A DNA stretch of 60,878 nt from Lachnospiraceae bacterium (GCA_019421365.1 JAHZFJ010000014.1:47052-107929), one strand, 5' to 3'; shown: positions 1 to 8,182, counted from the stretch's first letter. The notes: generated by a model from the letters alone, not told the origin. Translations and numbers: made by a program.

Positions 1-460
1 CTCCATCACAACCTCTTGGGCCACGTGCTCCAGGTGCTCCATCCGCTCCGGTTGCTCCAGTCGCTCCGGTTGCTCCGTCTGCTCCTCTTGCTCCGTCTGC
101 TCCATCTACTCCATCTGCTCCAGTAGCTCCGGTTGCTCCGTCTGCTCCTCTTGCTCCGTCTGCTCCATCTGCTCCGTCGCAACCTCTTGGGCCACGTGCT
201 CCAGGTGCTCCATCTGCTCCAGGTGCTCCGGTTGCTCCATCTGCTCCATCTACTCCATCGGCTCCTCTTGCTCCGTCTGCTCCATCTGCTCCGTCGCAAC
301 CTCTTGGGCCACGTGCTCCAGGTGCTCCATCTGCTCCAGTCGCTCCAGTAGCTCCGGTAGCTCCGGTAGCTCCGGTTGCTCCGGTTGCTCCTCTTACTAC
401 ATCTACATCTGCTCCAGCCGCTCCGTCTTCTCCGTCGCAACCTCTTGAGCCACATGCTCC
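1..460 (-). repeat. Collagen-coding triplet repeat tract
   Basis: A 9-nt-periodic tract based on GGA-GCA-NNN codons, with a longer block encoding RGPRGCDG that starts near 1, 172, 289 and 429 on the plus-strand coordinate. Spacing of the blocks is uneven (about 171, 117 and 140 bp), as expected for a tract that expands and contracts by slippage or unequal crossover. Confidence 0.8.
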
Positions 461-595
461 GACCGATGTTCCCTTGTGACATCGATTACACCTACAGCGA
501 TTCCCCGAACTACAATGTTCGTATTGAGAATCCCTATTTATTTCATTCCATTTACGATCATCATACGACCGAAAATCTTCATTTCTTCTATCCAT
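1..595 (-). CDS. Collagen-like Gly-X-Y repeat protein, 3' end cut by window edge
   Basis: Starting at ATG 593-595, the minus-strand frame stays open to the window edge (about 198 residues). A GGGAG ribosome site lies about 12 nt upstream. Residues 1-45 are hydrophilic, rich in Asp, Arg and Asn, with a Cys cluster (CSSGNRCRCNRC, 28-39). From about residue 46 on the protein is Gly-X-Y triplets, mostly Gly-Ala-Asp/Thr/Pro/Arg, with one break near 62-68 (ADVDVVR) and a recurring block GARGPRGCDG. There is no signal peptide in the visible part. Bacterial collagen-like proteins of Firmicutes are often spore-surface or cell-surface filaments; a spore-coat or exosporium role here is inference. The C-terminal head domain, which would show the subtype, lies outside the window. 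The frame was chosen because it alone gives the Gly-every-third pattern. Confidence 0.85.
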   Translation of the reverse strand, partial: MDRRNEDFRSYDDRKWNEINRDSQYEHCSSGNRCRCNRCHKGTSVGACGSRGCDGEDGAAGADVDVVRGATGATGATGATGATGATGADGAPGARGPRGCDGADGADGARGADGVDGADGATGAPGADGAPGARGPRGCDGADGADGARGADGATGATGADGVDGADGARGADGATGATGATGADGAPGARGPRGCDG

Positions 596-630
596 AATAA
601 GTTCAGCTCCCATAATTATTAATGTAACCC

Positions 631-647
631 TAGCAAAAACTTTGCTA
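631..647. promoter_or_regulatory. 17-bp palindrome upstream of the collagen-like gene
   Basis: TAGCAAA-AAC-TTTGCTA, perfect 7-bp arms, 36 bp upstream of the collagen-like start codon. It could be an operator or a leader hairpin. No other copy was seen in the window, so the role is open. Confidence 0.25.
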
Positions 648-691
648 TAGAACATAATATGTATAATTTTGTAGACTGTTCGTATAAAAGA

Positions 692-733
692 TAAAAAAAG
701 CTCTCGTATAAGCTAAAAACTTACACGAGAGCT
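692..733 (-). terminator. Rho-independent terminator of the LacI gene
   Basis: Arms 699-712 and 720-733 (AGCTCTCGTATAAG against CTTACACGAGAGCT, one mismatch) with a 7-nt loop. On the minus strand the stem is followed by a T run (complement of 692-698). It lies 76 bp beyond the LacI stop codon. Confidence 0.75.
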
Positions 734-808
734 CGACTTTTATCTTGATGCCCAATCTTAGCATGCTGAACAATTAGCACTATAACAAAAACAATAGAAT
801 ACTACTTA

Positions 809-1834
809 TTATAGTAAAATTCGTGCAACACTATCTTTATAAACCAGTTTTCCTTGAACAATAACGACCCCTGGCTTATAGCCTGGGTTTGCTATCTTCT
901 TAATCATATTATGAATGGTACGTCTTGCCATCTCTTTAAAATCAACCTCATAAGATGTTATTCCGATATTGCACATGCCTGGATATAAATAATTATCAAA
1001 TCCAACAATAGATATATCTTCTGGTACTTTATATCCAGCATCTTGTAATATCTTAATTACATAACTAGCGGTTAAGTCACAATTACAAACGAATGCGGTA
1101 GGCATATTATCCATTAATACTGATTTCGGATCAACATATATCTTAGCGATATCGGCTGTACGATCATCAATAATCCATTCCTGATTAATTGCTACCTTAT
1201 GCTCCATAAGAGCTTTGGCATAACCAAAATAACGATCTGTTATACTGTCCGTTGCTAAAACTGTTCCAACATAGCCAATCTTTGTGTGACCCATCTCAAA
1301 CAAATAATTCGTTAACATATAAGATCCAAAATAACTATTGGATATAACAGCGTCACAAGACTCCTTCTCATCATAGAAATCAAGATAGATAACTGGGACC
1401 CCCGCACGCATATTCAAACACTGTAAATATGCTTCGTTTAATCTACCAATTATCACAACACCATCAACTTTTTGTTCTTGTACTAGTTTAGGTAGAATTA
1501 AATTATTCTCATCCTCTTTACTTACAACTTCTAATAACGTAAAGCAACCTTTCATAACAGCTCTTGTTGTAACTGCCTGATACATCTGCCAATAGAAGGA
1601 TTGATATTTATCTAAGAACAACTCGCCAATAATAACACCAATATTATAACTTGTACTATCTGCATCTTTCTTAATCGTAGACGGTTGACGATATCCCATC
1701 TCATCTGCTAATTTTTTAATCTTTTCTCGAAGTTCTTCACTCACACCTTTTTGATTAGACAAGGCTTTTGAAACTGTAACTGTACTAACATTTAATATAG
1801 CAGCAATATCTGCTAACTTCACTGATTTAGCCAT
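809..1834 (-). CDS. LacI-family transcriptional regulator, divergent to the fucosidase
   Basis: 341 residues. The N-terminal LacI helix-turn-helix is clear (KLADIAAILNVSTVTVSKAL, about 5-24, hinge near 50-60), followed by a periplasmic-binding-type effector domain (GVIIGEL...VDGVVIIGRL...VISNSYFGSYMLTNYLFEMGH). The ORF stays open 7 codons further upstream (to 1855), but the ribosome site GAGGGG lies inside that extension, 6 nt before the second ATG, so the start is placed at 1834. The gene is divergent from the GH95 gene at 2165, and a 22-bp palindrome lies 54 bp upstream of its start. Inference: repressor of the fucosidase and of itself, with a fucosylated sugar as possible effector. Confidence 0.88.
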   Translation of the reverse strand: MAKSVKLADIAAILNVSTVTVSKALSNQKGVSEELREKIKKLADEMGYRQPSTIKKDADSTSYNIGVIIGELFLDKYQSFYWQMYQAVTTRAVMKGCFTLLEVVSKEDENNLILPKLVQEQKVDGVVIIGRLNEAYLQCLNMRAGVPVIYLDFYDEKESCDAVISNSYFGSYMLTNYLFEMGHTKIGYVGTVLATDSITDRYFGYAKALMEHKVAINQEWIIDDRTADIAKIYVDPKSVLMDNMPTAFVCNCDLTASYVIKILQDAGYKVPEDISIVGFDNYLYPGMCNIGITSYEVDFKEMARRTIHNMIKKIANPGYKPGVVIVQGKLVYKDSVARILL

Positions 1835-1887
1835 TTTATTCCCCTCTTTATTCATTTATAGTGCGAAGATGCTTTTGATTATATTTA

Positions 1888-1909
1888 AATTAGCTAAATT
1901 TAGCTAATT
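1888..1909. promoter_or_regulatory. 22-bp perfect palindrome, probable LacI operator
   Basis: Each arm is AATTAGCTAAA or its complement (1888-1898 and 1899-1909), with the dyad centre between 1898 and 1899. Size and even symmetry fit LacI-family operators. A minus-strand TATAAT (1878-1883) lies next to it, so a repressor bound here would block the regulator's own promoter. Whether it also reaches the fucosidase promoter, further downstream, is inference. Confidence 0.65.
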
Positions 1910-2164
1910 ATTAATATCATCTTAATTTCCCCACACTTATTTGTCAAGAGAATTATTACAGGAAGCAAACTTCCAAACGTTACTTAATACAGGAACTAAT
2001 TCATACAAAATAGTCACAGAATGTCCTGCCCCTACTTCACCTGTATCTATCAAAAGCATTATCATCATATACGAAAGCAAATACGTTATAGTTAGGTTAG
2101 TATTTATATCGTATAATTTAGTTAATAAACTAAGTAGTTACATTTATAATGGAGGATAGATTCA
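1910..2164 (+). other. Leader and promoter region of the GH95 gene
   Basis: No convincing gene. A 72-codon TTG-initiated ORF (1941-2159) lacks a ribosome site and family resemblance and is not called. TATAAT at 2112-2117 is the best -10 for the fucosidase, but its -35 is poor (TAGTTA, 2089-2094). A short hairpin GGAAG/CTTCC sits at 1961-1974. The ribosome site GGAGG (2151-2155) belongs to the downstream gene. Confidence 0.4.
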
Positions 2165-4486
2165 ATGAATACATATACTGATGATTTGAAGTTATGGTAT
2201 AAAGAACCTGCTAACAACTGGGATGAAGCACTCCCTACAGGAAACGGACGATTAGGTGGAATGGTCTTTGGTAACATCTATAGTGAACGAATTCAATTGA
2301 ATGAAGATAGTGTTTGGTATGGAGGTCCAATTGATCGAAACAATCCAGATGCAAGCAAGAACCTCGATAAGATCCGATCTTTACTTTTAGAAGGTAAAAT
2401 CAAAGAAGCCGAAGAACTTTCCGCATTCGCACTCTCTGGCACACCTGAATGCCAACGTCATTATGAAACCCTAGGTGACCTATATCTTTTTTTCGCTGAT
2501 GAGAAAGGTGAGGTTACCAATTATACCCGCGAACTTGACCTAGCAACTGGTGTAATCAAAACTGACTTCACCCTTAATGGAACCCATTATACCCGTAGTG
2601 TTTTTACAAGTTTCCCTCATCAAGTTATGGTGGTTCGACTTACTTCTGATAAACCAAGTACACTTAACTTTCACACACAACTTTCCCGAGGTAATGCCCC
2701 TTGGAATTTCGAACCTTTCTCAACTTACAAATTCCGATATAATGGTGGCTTCAATGCCTTTGTAGATAAATCTTGTACCGAAGGTTTAGATAGTAGCTTA
2801 ATGACGGGGCAATGCGGTGGTAAAGGATCGGTAGAATTCTCTAGTAGAATTAAAGTCAAGACAGAGGGTGGTTCAATAAAAACACTAGGTAATAGTGTTA
2901 TTGTTGAGAATGCCAACACCGCAACTATATACCTCACAGCTAATACAACCTTTCGCGTAGAAAACCCAGAACTTTATTGTCAAACTCACTTGGAACAAGT
3001 ATCACAGTTACCTTATGAGGTAATCTATCAAGAATACTTAGCTGATTACCAAAGTTTATTTAATCGGGTCGAAATTGATGTATGTACAGACAGAGAAGAA
3101 TTCTTAAATTCACTTACCACCGACGAACGGGTACAACGATTTAAAGAAGGAAAAGTAGATTTCGGTCTATTAAATCTATTCTTCCAATATGGTCGTTACC
3201 TGCTACTCTCTAGTAGCCGCCCCGGCTCCCTCCCTGCAAATCTGCAAGGAATTTGGAACAAAGATATGCTACCAATATGGGATAGTAAGTATACCATTAA
3301 CATTAATACAGAGATGAATTATTGGCCCGCAGAAACATGTAATCTATCCGAGTGTCATCTTCCATTGTTTGATTTACTTGAAAGAATGCGAGAAAATGGT
3401 CGTAAAACAGCAAAGGTAATGTACAATTGCAGTGGTTTTATGGCACATCACAATACAGATATATGGGCTGATACTGCACCACAAGATGTATGCCTCAGTT
3501 CAACGTATTGGGTTATGGGTGCTGCTTGGTTATGCCTACATCTATGGGAACATTATCAGTTTTCACTCGATGAGGAATTTCTAAAGCAAGCCTATCCTAC
3601 AATGAAAGAAGCTTCTGAATTCTTACTTGATTTCTTTATTGAAGGCCCAGATGGTAAGTTAATTACTTGTCCAACCATTTCTCCAGAGAATGAATACCGT
3701 TTACCGTCAGGAGAAACAGGTGTCATGTGTATGGGAGCTTCCATGGACAATCAAATTACAACCGAACTCTTTACTGCATGTATGAAAGCCTCCCTAATTC
3801 TCGGAATCGACGAGAACTTTCGTAGTACACTACAAGAAACATTACACAAGATTCCTACTCCAGAGATTGGTAGGTACGGCCAGATTAAAGAATGGGTGGA
3901 AGACTATGAGGAAATTGAACCGGGACACCGTCACATCTCCCATCTGTTTGCTTTGCATCCAGGTACACAAATCTCTCCAAATTCCACACCAGAATTAGCA
4001 GTGGCTGCTCGTAAAACCTTAGAGAGAAGGCTATCTTTCGGTGGTGGACATACTGGTTGGAGTAAAGCATGGATTATTAATATGTGGGCTAGGCTAGGAG
4101 CAGGAGATGAGTCTTTAAAGAATATAGAAGAACTTATTAAGAATTCGACACTTCCAAACCTTTTTGATAACCATCCACCATTTCAAATCGATGGGAATTT
4201 TGGTTGTACAGCAGGCATTGCTGAGATGTTATTACAAAGCCATGAAGACGCAATTCATCTTCTCCCTGCTCTTCCTGATAGATGGACAAATGGTTATGTA
4301 AAAGGATTGAAGGCTCGTGGTGGGTACGAAATTAATATGGAATGGAATGCTAATAAATTAACATATCTAGAGATTGTTGCTAATCATGATGGTGAAGTGA
4401 CATTACGTTATAAAGATACAATCTTTACTCTCCAATTAGAGAAGGGTAACGTTTATTCTAGCCTTGATTTTTCTTTTAGCAAATAA
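2165..4486 (+). CDS. GH95 alpha-L-fucosidase (possibly alpha-L-galactosidase), cytoplasmic
   Basis: 773 residues, the usual length for intracellular GH95. The family N-terminal block is present (GNGRLGGMVFGN, about 26-37; LNEDSVWYGGP). The catalytic (alpha/alpha)6 barrel carries the INTEMNYWPAE motif (about 379-389), whose Asn residues activate water in the bifidobacterial enzyme AfcA. It also carries a Glu in TISPENE (about 504-510) matching the general acid, GHRHISHLFALHPG, GGGHTGW (about 620-626) and IDGNFG (about 674-679). There is no signal peptide, so the enzyme acts on imported substrate. GH95 members cleave alpha-1,2-linked L-fucose or L-galactose from host glycans or xyloglucan; which one is not decided by sequence. 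The gene is single, with a ribosome site GGAGG 9 nt upstream, a divergent LacI regulator and a terminator behind it. Confidence 0.92.
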   Translation: MNTYTDDLKLWYKEPANNWDEALPTGNGRLGGMVFGNIYSERIQLNEDSVWYGGPIDRNNPDASKNLDKIRSLLLEGKIKEAEELSAFALSGTPECQRHYETLGDLYLFFADEKGEVTNYTRELDLATGVIKTDFTLNGTHYTRSVFTSFPHQVMVVRLTSDKPSTLNFHTQLSRGNAPWNFEPFSTYKFRYNGGFNAFVDKSCTEGLDSSLMTGQCGGKGSVEFSSRIKVKTEGGSIKTLGNSVIVENANTATIYLTANTTFRVENPELYCQTHLEQVSQLPYEVIYQEYLADYQSLFNRVEIDVCTDREEFLNSLTTDERVQRFKEGKVDFGLLNLFFQYGRYLLLSSSRPGSLPANLQGIWNKDMLPIWDSKYTININTEMNYWPAETCNLSECHLPLFDLLERMRENGRKTAKVMYNCSGFMAHHNTDIWADTAPQDVCLSSTYWVMGAAWLCLHLWEHYQFSLDEEFLKQAYPTMKEASEFLLDFFIEGPDGKLITCPTISPENEYRLPSGETGVMCMGASMDNQITTELFTACMKASLILGIDENFRSTLQETLHKIPTPEIGRYGQIKEWVEDYEEIEPGHRHISHLFALHPGTQISPNSTPELAVAARKTLERRLSFGGGHTGWSKAWIINMWARLGAGDESLKNIEELIKNSTLPNLFDNHPPFQIDGNFGCTAGIAEMLLQSHEDAIHLLPALPDRWTNGYVKGLKARGGYEINMEWNANKLTYLEIVANHDGEVTLRYKDTIFTLQLEKGNVYSSLDFSFSK

Positions 4487-4502
4487 ATATGTCCTAAACA
4501 TT

Positions 4503-4536
4503 AAAGAAGGAAGACAATCATTCGCCTTCCTTCTTT
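4503..4536. terminator. Bidirectional terminator between fucosidase and anti-sigma genes
   Basis: Perfect 11-bp stem AAAGAAGGAAG (4503-4513) / CTTCCTTCTTT (4526-4536), 12-nt loop. It lies between two converging genes (stops at 4486 and 4571) and could serve both. Confidence 0.7.
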
Positions 4537-4570
4537 ACATAAAATACTTATAACCGTTTAAACAGTTATC

Positions 4571-5737
4571 CTACTCAAACTGATACATCATACCATACAT
4601 CTTACCATCTGCATCTTTACGATAAGCAACTATATACTGAACACTCTCTTCATCACCATTTATCTCAACAGATTGGGGCGAAAATCCCTCATCAATACCT
4701 TCAAATATATCCTCTAATATTATATATAACTTTACTCCTGAGCCATCTTTTGCTTCATACGTATATGTCGCAGCTCCATCTACATCTGCTGTTAGCTCTT
4801 TAACAGAATCTTTTAGCAACGTACCATCCGCTACTCTTTCTTCTACATCTCCTTCTGCATTCTTCAAAACCGACGTATCCACACTCTCGTTAATTTCCTC
4901 TTCATCTTTTGAATCTTTTTTATTTTTTCCTGCTTCCATTTCATTAATATAGGCATCTGCTTTTTCACGATTAGCTTTCGAGATATCTATCGGAAGATTA
5001 AACAATACATTGATCCCTTCATACTTCGAGTTAGGTGTAATCTCCCCAGTTAACTCGTCATAATCATACGCATCAACATTATAGAACGTTGTATCACTAA
5101 CACAAAGATAAATACCTCGATCCGCAAACATCTCAACATTATTGCATTCAATTAATCGATACATTATCCCATCTTCTACAAAATCTTGATATCCACCATT
5201 CATTGTAGCAATATTATATTGCCATGGCTTCAATCCTTTGATTAATGGCGAAACAAAGAATGGTTCCTGACCATAATTCTCATCCGATGTTGATGGCATC
5301 GGTGCACCATTCGTGTTTGCTATTGCAACTACTGCATACGTTCGATCCGATAATATTTCATCGTCATCTGTTGCAATATAGTCTGAGATTTCTGTTCCCG
5401 AAACTAAACCAAGTAATGTTATATCATATTGACCTGACTGTACTGTTTTATTAACGGAGACTGCATCTTTACCTTTAAAGGCATCTGCTAGCTTATAATC
5501 TTCAAACTTTTCTGCAACTTTATCTGTCCCTAAAAATCTAGAAGCCGCTAATGCTGTTCCAGATAACGCTAGTATTGTCAATGCTGCCGCCGCTACCATT
5601 GGCATTCTTCTCTTCTTACTCATAGTATTTCTCTCCTTTGCCTTCGATATAATCGTTTGATTAAGGAGGTCATCCGGCTCTTTTGTAACCGATAAAACTT
5701 GTTTTAATAACATATCAATTTGTTTATCTTCTTTCAT
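4571..5737 (-). CDS. Membrane-anchored anti-sigma factor-like protein
   Basis: 388 residues. The N-terminal ~45 residues are cytoplasmic and charged (MKEDKQIDMLLKQVL...). One transmembrane segment follows at about 47-66 (VAAAALTILALSGTALAA), then a long extracytoplasmic domain rich in Asp/Glu. An acidic linker (KKDSKDEEEINESVD) splits that domain at about 270-290. The gene overlaps the upstream ECF sigma gene by 14 nt and has a strong GGAGG site 9 nt before its ATG. Topology and coupling fit an anti-sigma factor that holds the sigma at the membrane until a signal arrives. No zinc-binding HxxxCxxC motif is visible, so it is not a ZAS-type anti-sigma. It resembles the DUF4179-type architecture of Firmicutes, but this is not verified. 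Confidence 0.7.
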   Translation of the reverse strand: MKEDKQIDMLLKQVLSVTKEPDDLLNQTIISKAKERNTMSKKRRMPMVAAAALTILALSGTALAASRFLGTDKVAEKFEDYKLADAFKGKDAVSVNKTVQSGQYDITLLGLVSGTEISDYIATDDDEILSDRTYAVVAIANTNGAPMPSTSDENYGQEPFFVSPLIKGLKPWQYNIATMNGGYQDFVEDGIMYRLIECNNVEMFADRGIYLCVSDTTFYNVDAYDYDELTGEITPNSKYEGINVLFNLPIDISKANREKADAYINEMEAGKNKKDSKDEEEINESVDTSVLKNAEGDVEERVADGTLLKDSVKELTADVDGAATYTYEAKDGSGVKLYIILEDIFEGIDEGFSPQSVEINGDEESVQYIVAYRKDADGKMYGMMYQFE

Positions 5738-6269
5738 AACCGTGTTCCTCCATCTTTACTTTTAATTCTTTTCTTGCTTTAAAGAGTCTGCTTTTTACTG
5801 TACCTGTTGGAATCTTCATAATCTGAGCTATATTCTCAACAGGAAGTTCAAGTGTATAGTATAAATACAATGGTATTTTCAATTTATCACTAAGCTGTCC
5901 CACTTCATATCGTACTATTTGACACATTTCCTTATTAATCATTAGATCTTCTGTCGTTATAGACTTCGTAAGTTCCATACACAAGCTATTTTCACCGCCT
6001 GAGTTTTCATTAAGTGGTTCCATCGGAGCAATCCTCTGCCTTCTAGCATATTTTCTTCGACTATTCTTCCATATTCCAATTGCAATTGCTATCAAATAGC
6101 TCTTCGGATTTTCATTCTGATGTATCTTTCCCTTACGTTCTATTGCTTTTAGAAATGTTTCTTGATACAAATCGTCTGCCTCTATTTTGTTGTGTGTCAA
6201 ACTACAACAGAATGTGTATATAGCGTTCCCATGCATTTCAACTAATTCACTTATCTCTCTCGTATTCAC
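5724..6269 (-). CDS. ECF-type RNA polymerase sigma factor
   Basis: About 181 residues. Region 2 (YTFCCSLTHNKIEADDLYQETFLKAIE) and region 4 (YTLELPVENIAQIMKIPTGTVKSRLFKARKEL, with its helix-turn-helix) are both present, separated by a linker of about 60 residues, the SigW/SigV-like layout. The ORF opens at ATG 6287, but AGGAGA lies immediately after that ATG and 6 nt before an in-frame GTG (6267-6269), so GTG is preferred. It is followed by the overlapping membrane anti-sigma gene. No other target gene can be linked to it from this window. Confidence 0.85.
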   Translation of the reverse strand: MNTREISELVEMHGNAIYTFCCSLTHNKIEADDLYQETFLKAIERKGKIHQNENPKSYLIAIAIGIWKNSRRKYARRQRIAPMEPLNENSGGENSLCMELTKSITTEDLMINKEMCQIVRYEVGQLSDKLKIPLYLYYTLELPVENIAQIMKIPTGTVKSRLFKARKELKVKMEEHGYERR

Positions 6270-6484
6270 AAGCAGTCTCCTTTTCATATCATTGAATGGT
6301 TCGCGGCGCCAACAATAAACCTCTTCATAGATATATTGCCATATATATGTAGTTGGTTCATTTTATTTTTTACTATATTCTTTTTATGCATTCTCTAATT
6401 CTATATAAAACCAGCATTATACACAAACTTAATTCCATAATAATACACATACCAAAAAGCAAACTGAACTATACTTAAAATAAA

Positions 6485-6531
6485 AGGGCACATCAGATAA
6501 CTTCCATCCGCAGATGGTCTGTGCGCCCTAA
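6485..6531 (-). terminator. Terminator behind the DUF2871-type membrane protein gene
   Basis: Outer stem AGGGC/GCCCT with a further broken stem (CACATCAGA against TCTGTG); on the minus strand it is followed by a T-rich stretch (TTTATTTTAAG). It lies 41 bp after the stop at 6572. Confidence 0.5.
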
Positions 6532-6571
6532 TTTTAATCTTCTCTTAAAACAATAGATTACTCAACATCTA

Positions 6572-7432
6572 TTACTCTGTTTTCTCCGAAAATTCTTTCT
6601 TCAATGCAATGAATAACAATATCAATGCCACCATAACAAGAATATGTGAAATTCCTGCAAAACCAGAAATCATTCCATTTAACGCTCTAGATACTTGTAC
6701 ACCTTCTACCTGTATAATACCACGAATCACCATCATTACTACCATAAACGGAAGACCGATATTATACAAGATTACAAACTTCTTGAAATTTTTATTTTGT
6801 GCTAAAGAAGTATCCTTACAAAACAAAGCTAGAATTAAAAATAACAATACACCCAACGCAAATAAATGCGTATGTATATATCCTAACACACTTTGTCCTG
6901 AAAAATCTGAGAATTTTGTATATTCTCTATAAAATACACCTCCTACCATTGCTAGCCAAAAATAAACAAATGAAATATTCAACATTTTTTTCATATCATT
7001 TTTCTCCTTATCCTTAATAATTTTTTTCTTGTATTTAAAATAGTAATATCCGAAGAGTATCCCTGCTCCAAATAAGGCAGACCCCAATCCTGTATAAAAC
7101 ACAGCTATGAAAACATCAGGTACCAGATTCAAAACCCTTATACCGATTCCAAAAGTCATCATAAATGCCATGATAATAAATGATTTCTTATCAAAAAAAT
7201 TTAAGATAAACTGTAATTCTTCTTCATATCGTTGGATTCTGTCTACATGTTTTAACACTAATTTCTTAAAAATCACAAACCAGAAAATTACAAATACCAA
7301 AATAGAAAGCAACAGATTGATTATAGATACTCGTCCAACATAACTAATGATTCCTATACGCAATATATTAAATCCAGCGATAAGCCATACGATACTTGCA
7401 ATCATTAATAGCTTTTCTTTTTGTACTTTCAT
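6572..7432 (-). CDS. Two-part integral membrane protein, C-terminal half DUF2871-like
   Basis: 286 residues with about seven to eight hydrophobic helices. Residues 1-137 form one membrane block (helices near 8-28, 36-55, 85-105, 112-130) ending in a basic loop (FKYKKKIIKDKEKND). Residues 148-286 form a second block with the pattern KKMLNISFVYFWLAMVGGVFYREY...GYIHTHLFALG typical of DUF2871 proteins, which usually stand alone at about 130 residues. The gene may thus be a fusion of two small membrane proteins. Function is unknown. The His pair in YIHTHLFALG could bind metal or haem, but this is speculation. The operator TGAACGATGTTCA lies 21 bp upstream and matches the one before the adjacent TetR gene, so control by that regulator is likely. 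Confidence 0.7.
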   Translation of the reverse strand: MKVQKEKLLMIASIVWLIAGFNILRIGIISYVGRVSIINLLLSILVFVIFWFVIFKKLVLKHVDRIQRYEEELQFILNFFDKKSFIIMAFMMTFGIGIRVLNLVPDVFIAVFYTGLGSALFGAGILFGYYYFKYKKKIIKDKEKNDMKKMLNISFVYFWLAMVGGVFYREYTKFSDFSGQSVLGYIHTHLFALGVLLFLILALFCKDTSLAQNKNFKKFVILYNIGLPFMVVMMVIRGIIQVEGVQVSRALNGMISGFAGISHILVMVALILLFIALKKEFSEKTE

Positions 7433-7453
7433 GTTTAACTTCCCCCTTCCACT

Positions 7454-7466
7454 TGAACGATGTTCA
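7454..7466. promoter_or_regulatory. TetR operator copy 1, before the membrane protein gene
   Basis: TGAAC-GAT-GTTCA, a 13-bp dyad 21 bp upstream of the membrane protein start. It shares the surrounding TTGAACNNTGTTCAT with the copy at 8084-8096. Confidence 0.7.
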
Positions 7467-7506
7467 TTTTGAGGTAAATATTATCCCACTTAAGCAAAAT
7501 GGAATC

Positions 7507-8064
7507 TTAATATATACAACTACTTACCAATTCTAATAAAGCTTTACAATCACTCTGACTATCTAATAATAGTGAAATAAAAATTGTAAATACATAGTCT
7601 ATAAATATGGCAGGCGTCAAGATTTCATTAAAAGCATCTGAGCGGATATCTACATCCTTTTCTAAAACCATCAATAGATCCTTTTTCAAATTTTCAAAAT
7701 ACTGCTCCATTATTTGTCGTCCTTTTTCCTTATCATCATCTGCCAAAATAATGGAATGGACTGTAAAAAACTCTGGATATTTCTTTCCACTTTCTTTTAT
7801 ACTTTCAAAAAGCCATGTAAGGCAATCTCTAAAACTGACAAAGTTAAAAAATCCGCCTGTCATATGTAATATATCTTTCCATATTACTTCTATCGTCGCA
7901 CTAACTAAATCAGCTTTCGAAGGAAAATAGTTGTATATAGAACCGACTGCTACCTTACATTCATTTGCAACTGTACGCATATTAATAGCGAAAAGTCCTT
8001 CCTTCATAACAATCTTCCGACTTACTTCAAGAATTTCCTCTTTCGATGTTGCTGCCAAATTCAT
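7507..8064 (-). CDS. TetR-family transcriptional regulator
   Basis: 185 residues. The N-terminal TetR helix-turn-helix is clear (ILEVSRKIVMKEGLFAINMRTVANECKVAVGSIYNYFPSKADLV, about 10-55); the ligand-binding half is diverged, as usual. The ORF stays open to 8118, but the AGGGGG site lies 8 nt before ATG 8062-8064, so that start is used. The same 13-bp palindrome lies before this gene and before the downstream membrane protein gene, pointing to autorepression and control of the neighbour. The pair therefore looks like a small efflux- or stress-type module with an unknown inducer. Confidence 0.85.
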   Translation of the reverse strand: MNLAATSKEEILEVSRKIVMKEGLFAINMRTVANECKVAVGSIYNYFPSKADLVSATIEVIWKDILHMTGGFFNFVSFRDCLTWLFESIKESGKKYPEFFTVHSIILADDDKEKGRQIMEQYFENLKKDLLMVLEKDVDIRSDAFNEILTPAIFIDYVFTIFISLLLDSQSDCKALLELVSSCIY

Positions 8065-8083
8065 TAGAAAGCCCCCTTTAATT

Positions 8084-8096
8084 TGAACATTGTTCA
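8084..8096. promoter_or_regulatory. TetR operator copy 2, before the tetR gene
   Basis: TGAAC-ATT-GTTCA, between the -10 element (8105-8110) and the start codon (8064), a position where a bound repressor would block transcription. Confidence 0.72.
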
Positions 8097-8104
8097 TATT
8101 GGAT

Positions 8105-8132
8105 ATTATACTGCTCATATCATATTTGTCAA
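8105..8132 (-). promoter_or_regulatory. Promoter of the tetR gene
   Basis: On the minus strand TTGACA (8127-8132), 16-bp spacer, TATAAT (8105-8110). The operator lies just downstream. Confidence 0.7.
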
Positions 8133-8182
8133 TTATATTTCTAATATTAGATACAATAAGGATCAGGAAAATTCTACAAAAA

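Noticed and set aside
6..482. 158-codon Arg/Ser/Trp-rich minus-strand frame
   Set aside because: It is another frame of the collagen-coding tract; the frame from 595 gives regular Gly-X-Y and has a ribosome site.
133..597. Leu-rich plus-strand frames across the collagen tract
   Set aside because: Products of the CTC/TGC repeat on the opposite strand; no ribosome site or domain.
1941..2159. 72-codon ORF before the fucosidase
   Set aside because: TTG start, no ribosome site, crosses the likely promoter; no family resemblance.
4550..4569. Near-palindrome ATAACCGTTT/AAACAGTTAT as cre or operator site
   Set aside because: It lies 2 bp from a stop codon, far from any promoter, with one mismatch; chance or part of the terminator region.
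5245..5454. Plus-strand ORF inside the anti-sigma gene
   Set aside because: Antisense shadow of a well-supported coding frame; same judgement for the other nested ORFs in long genes.
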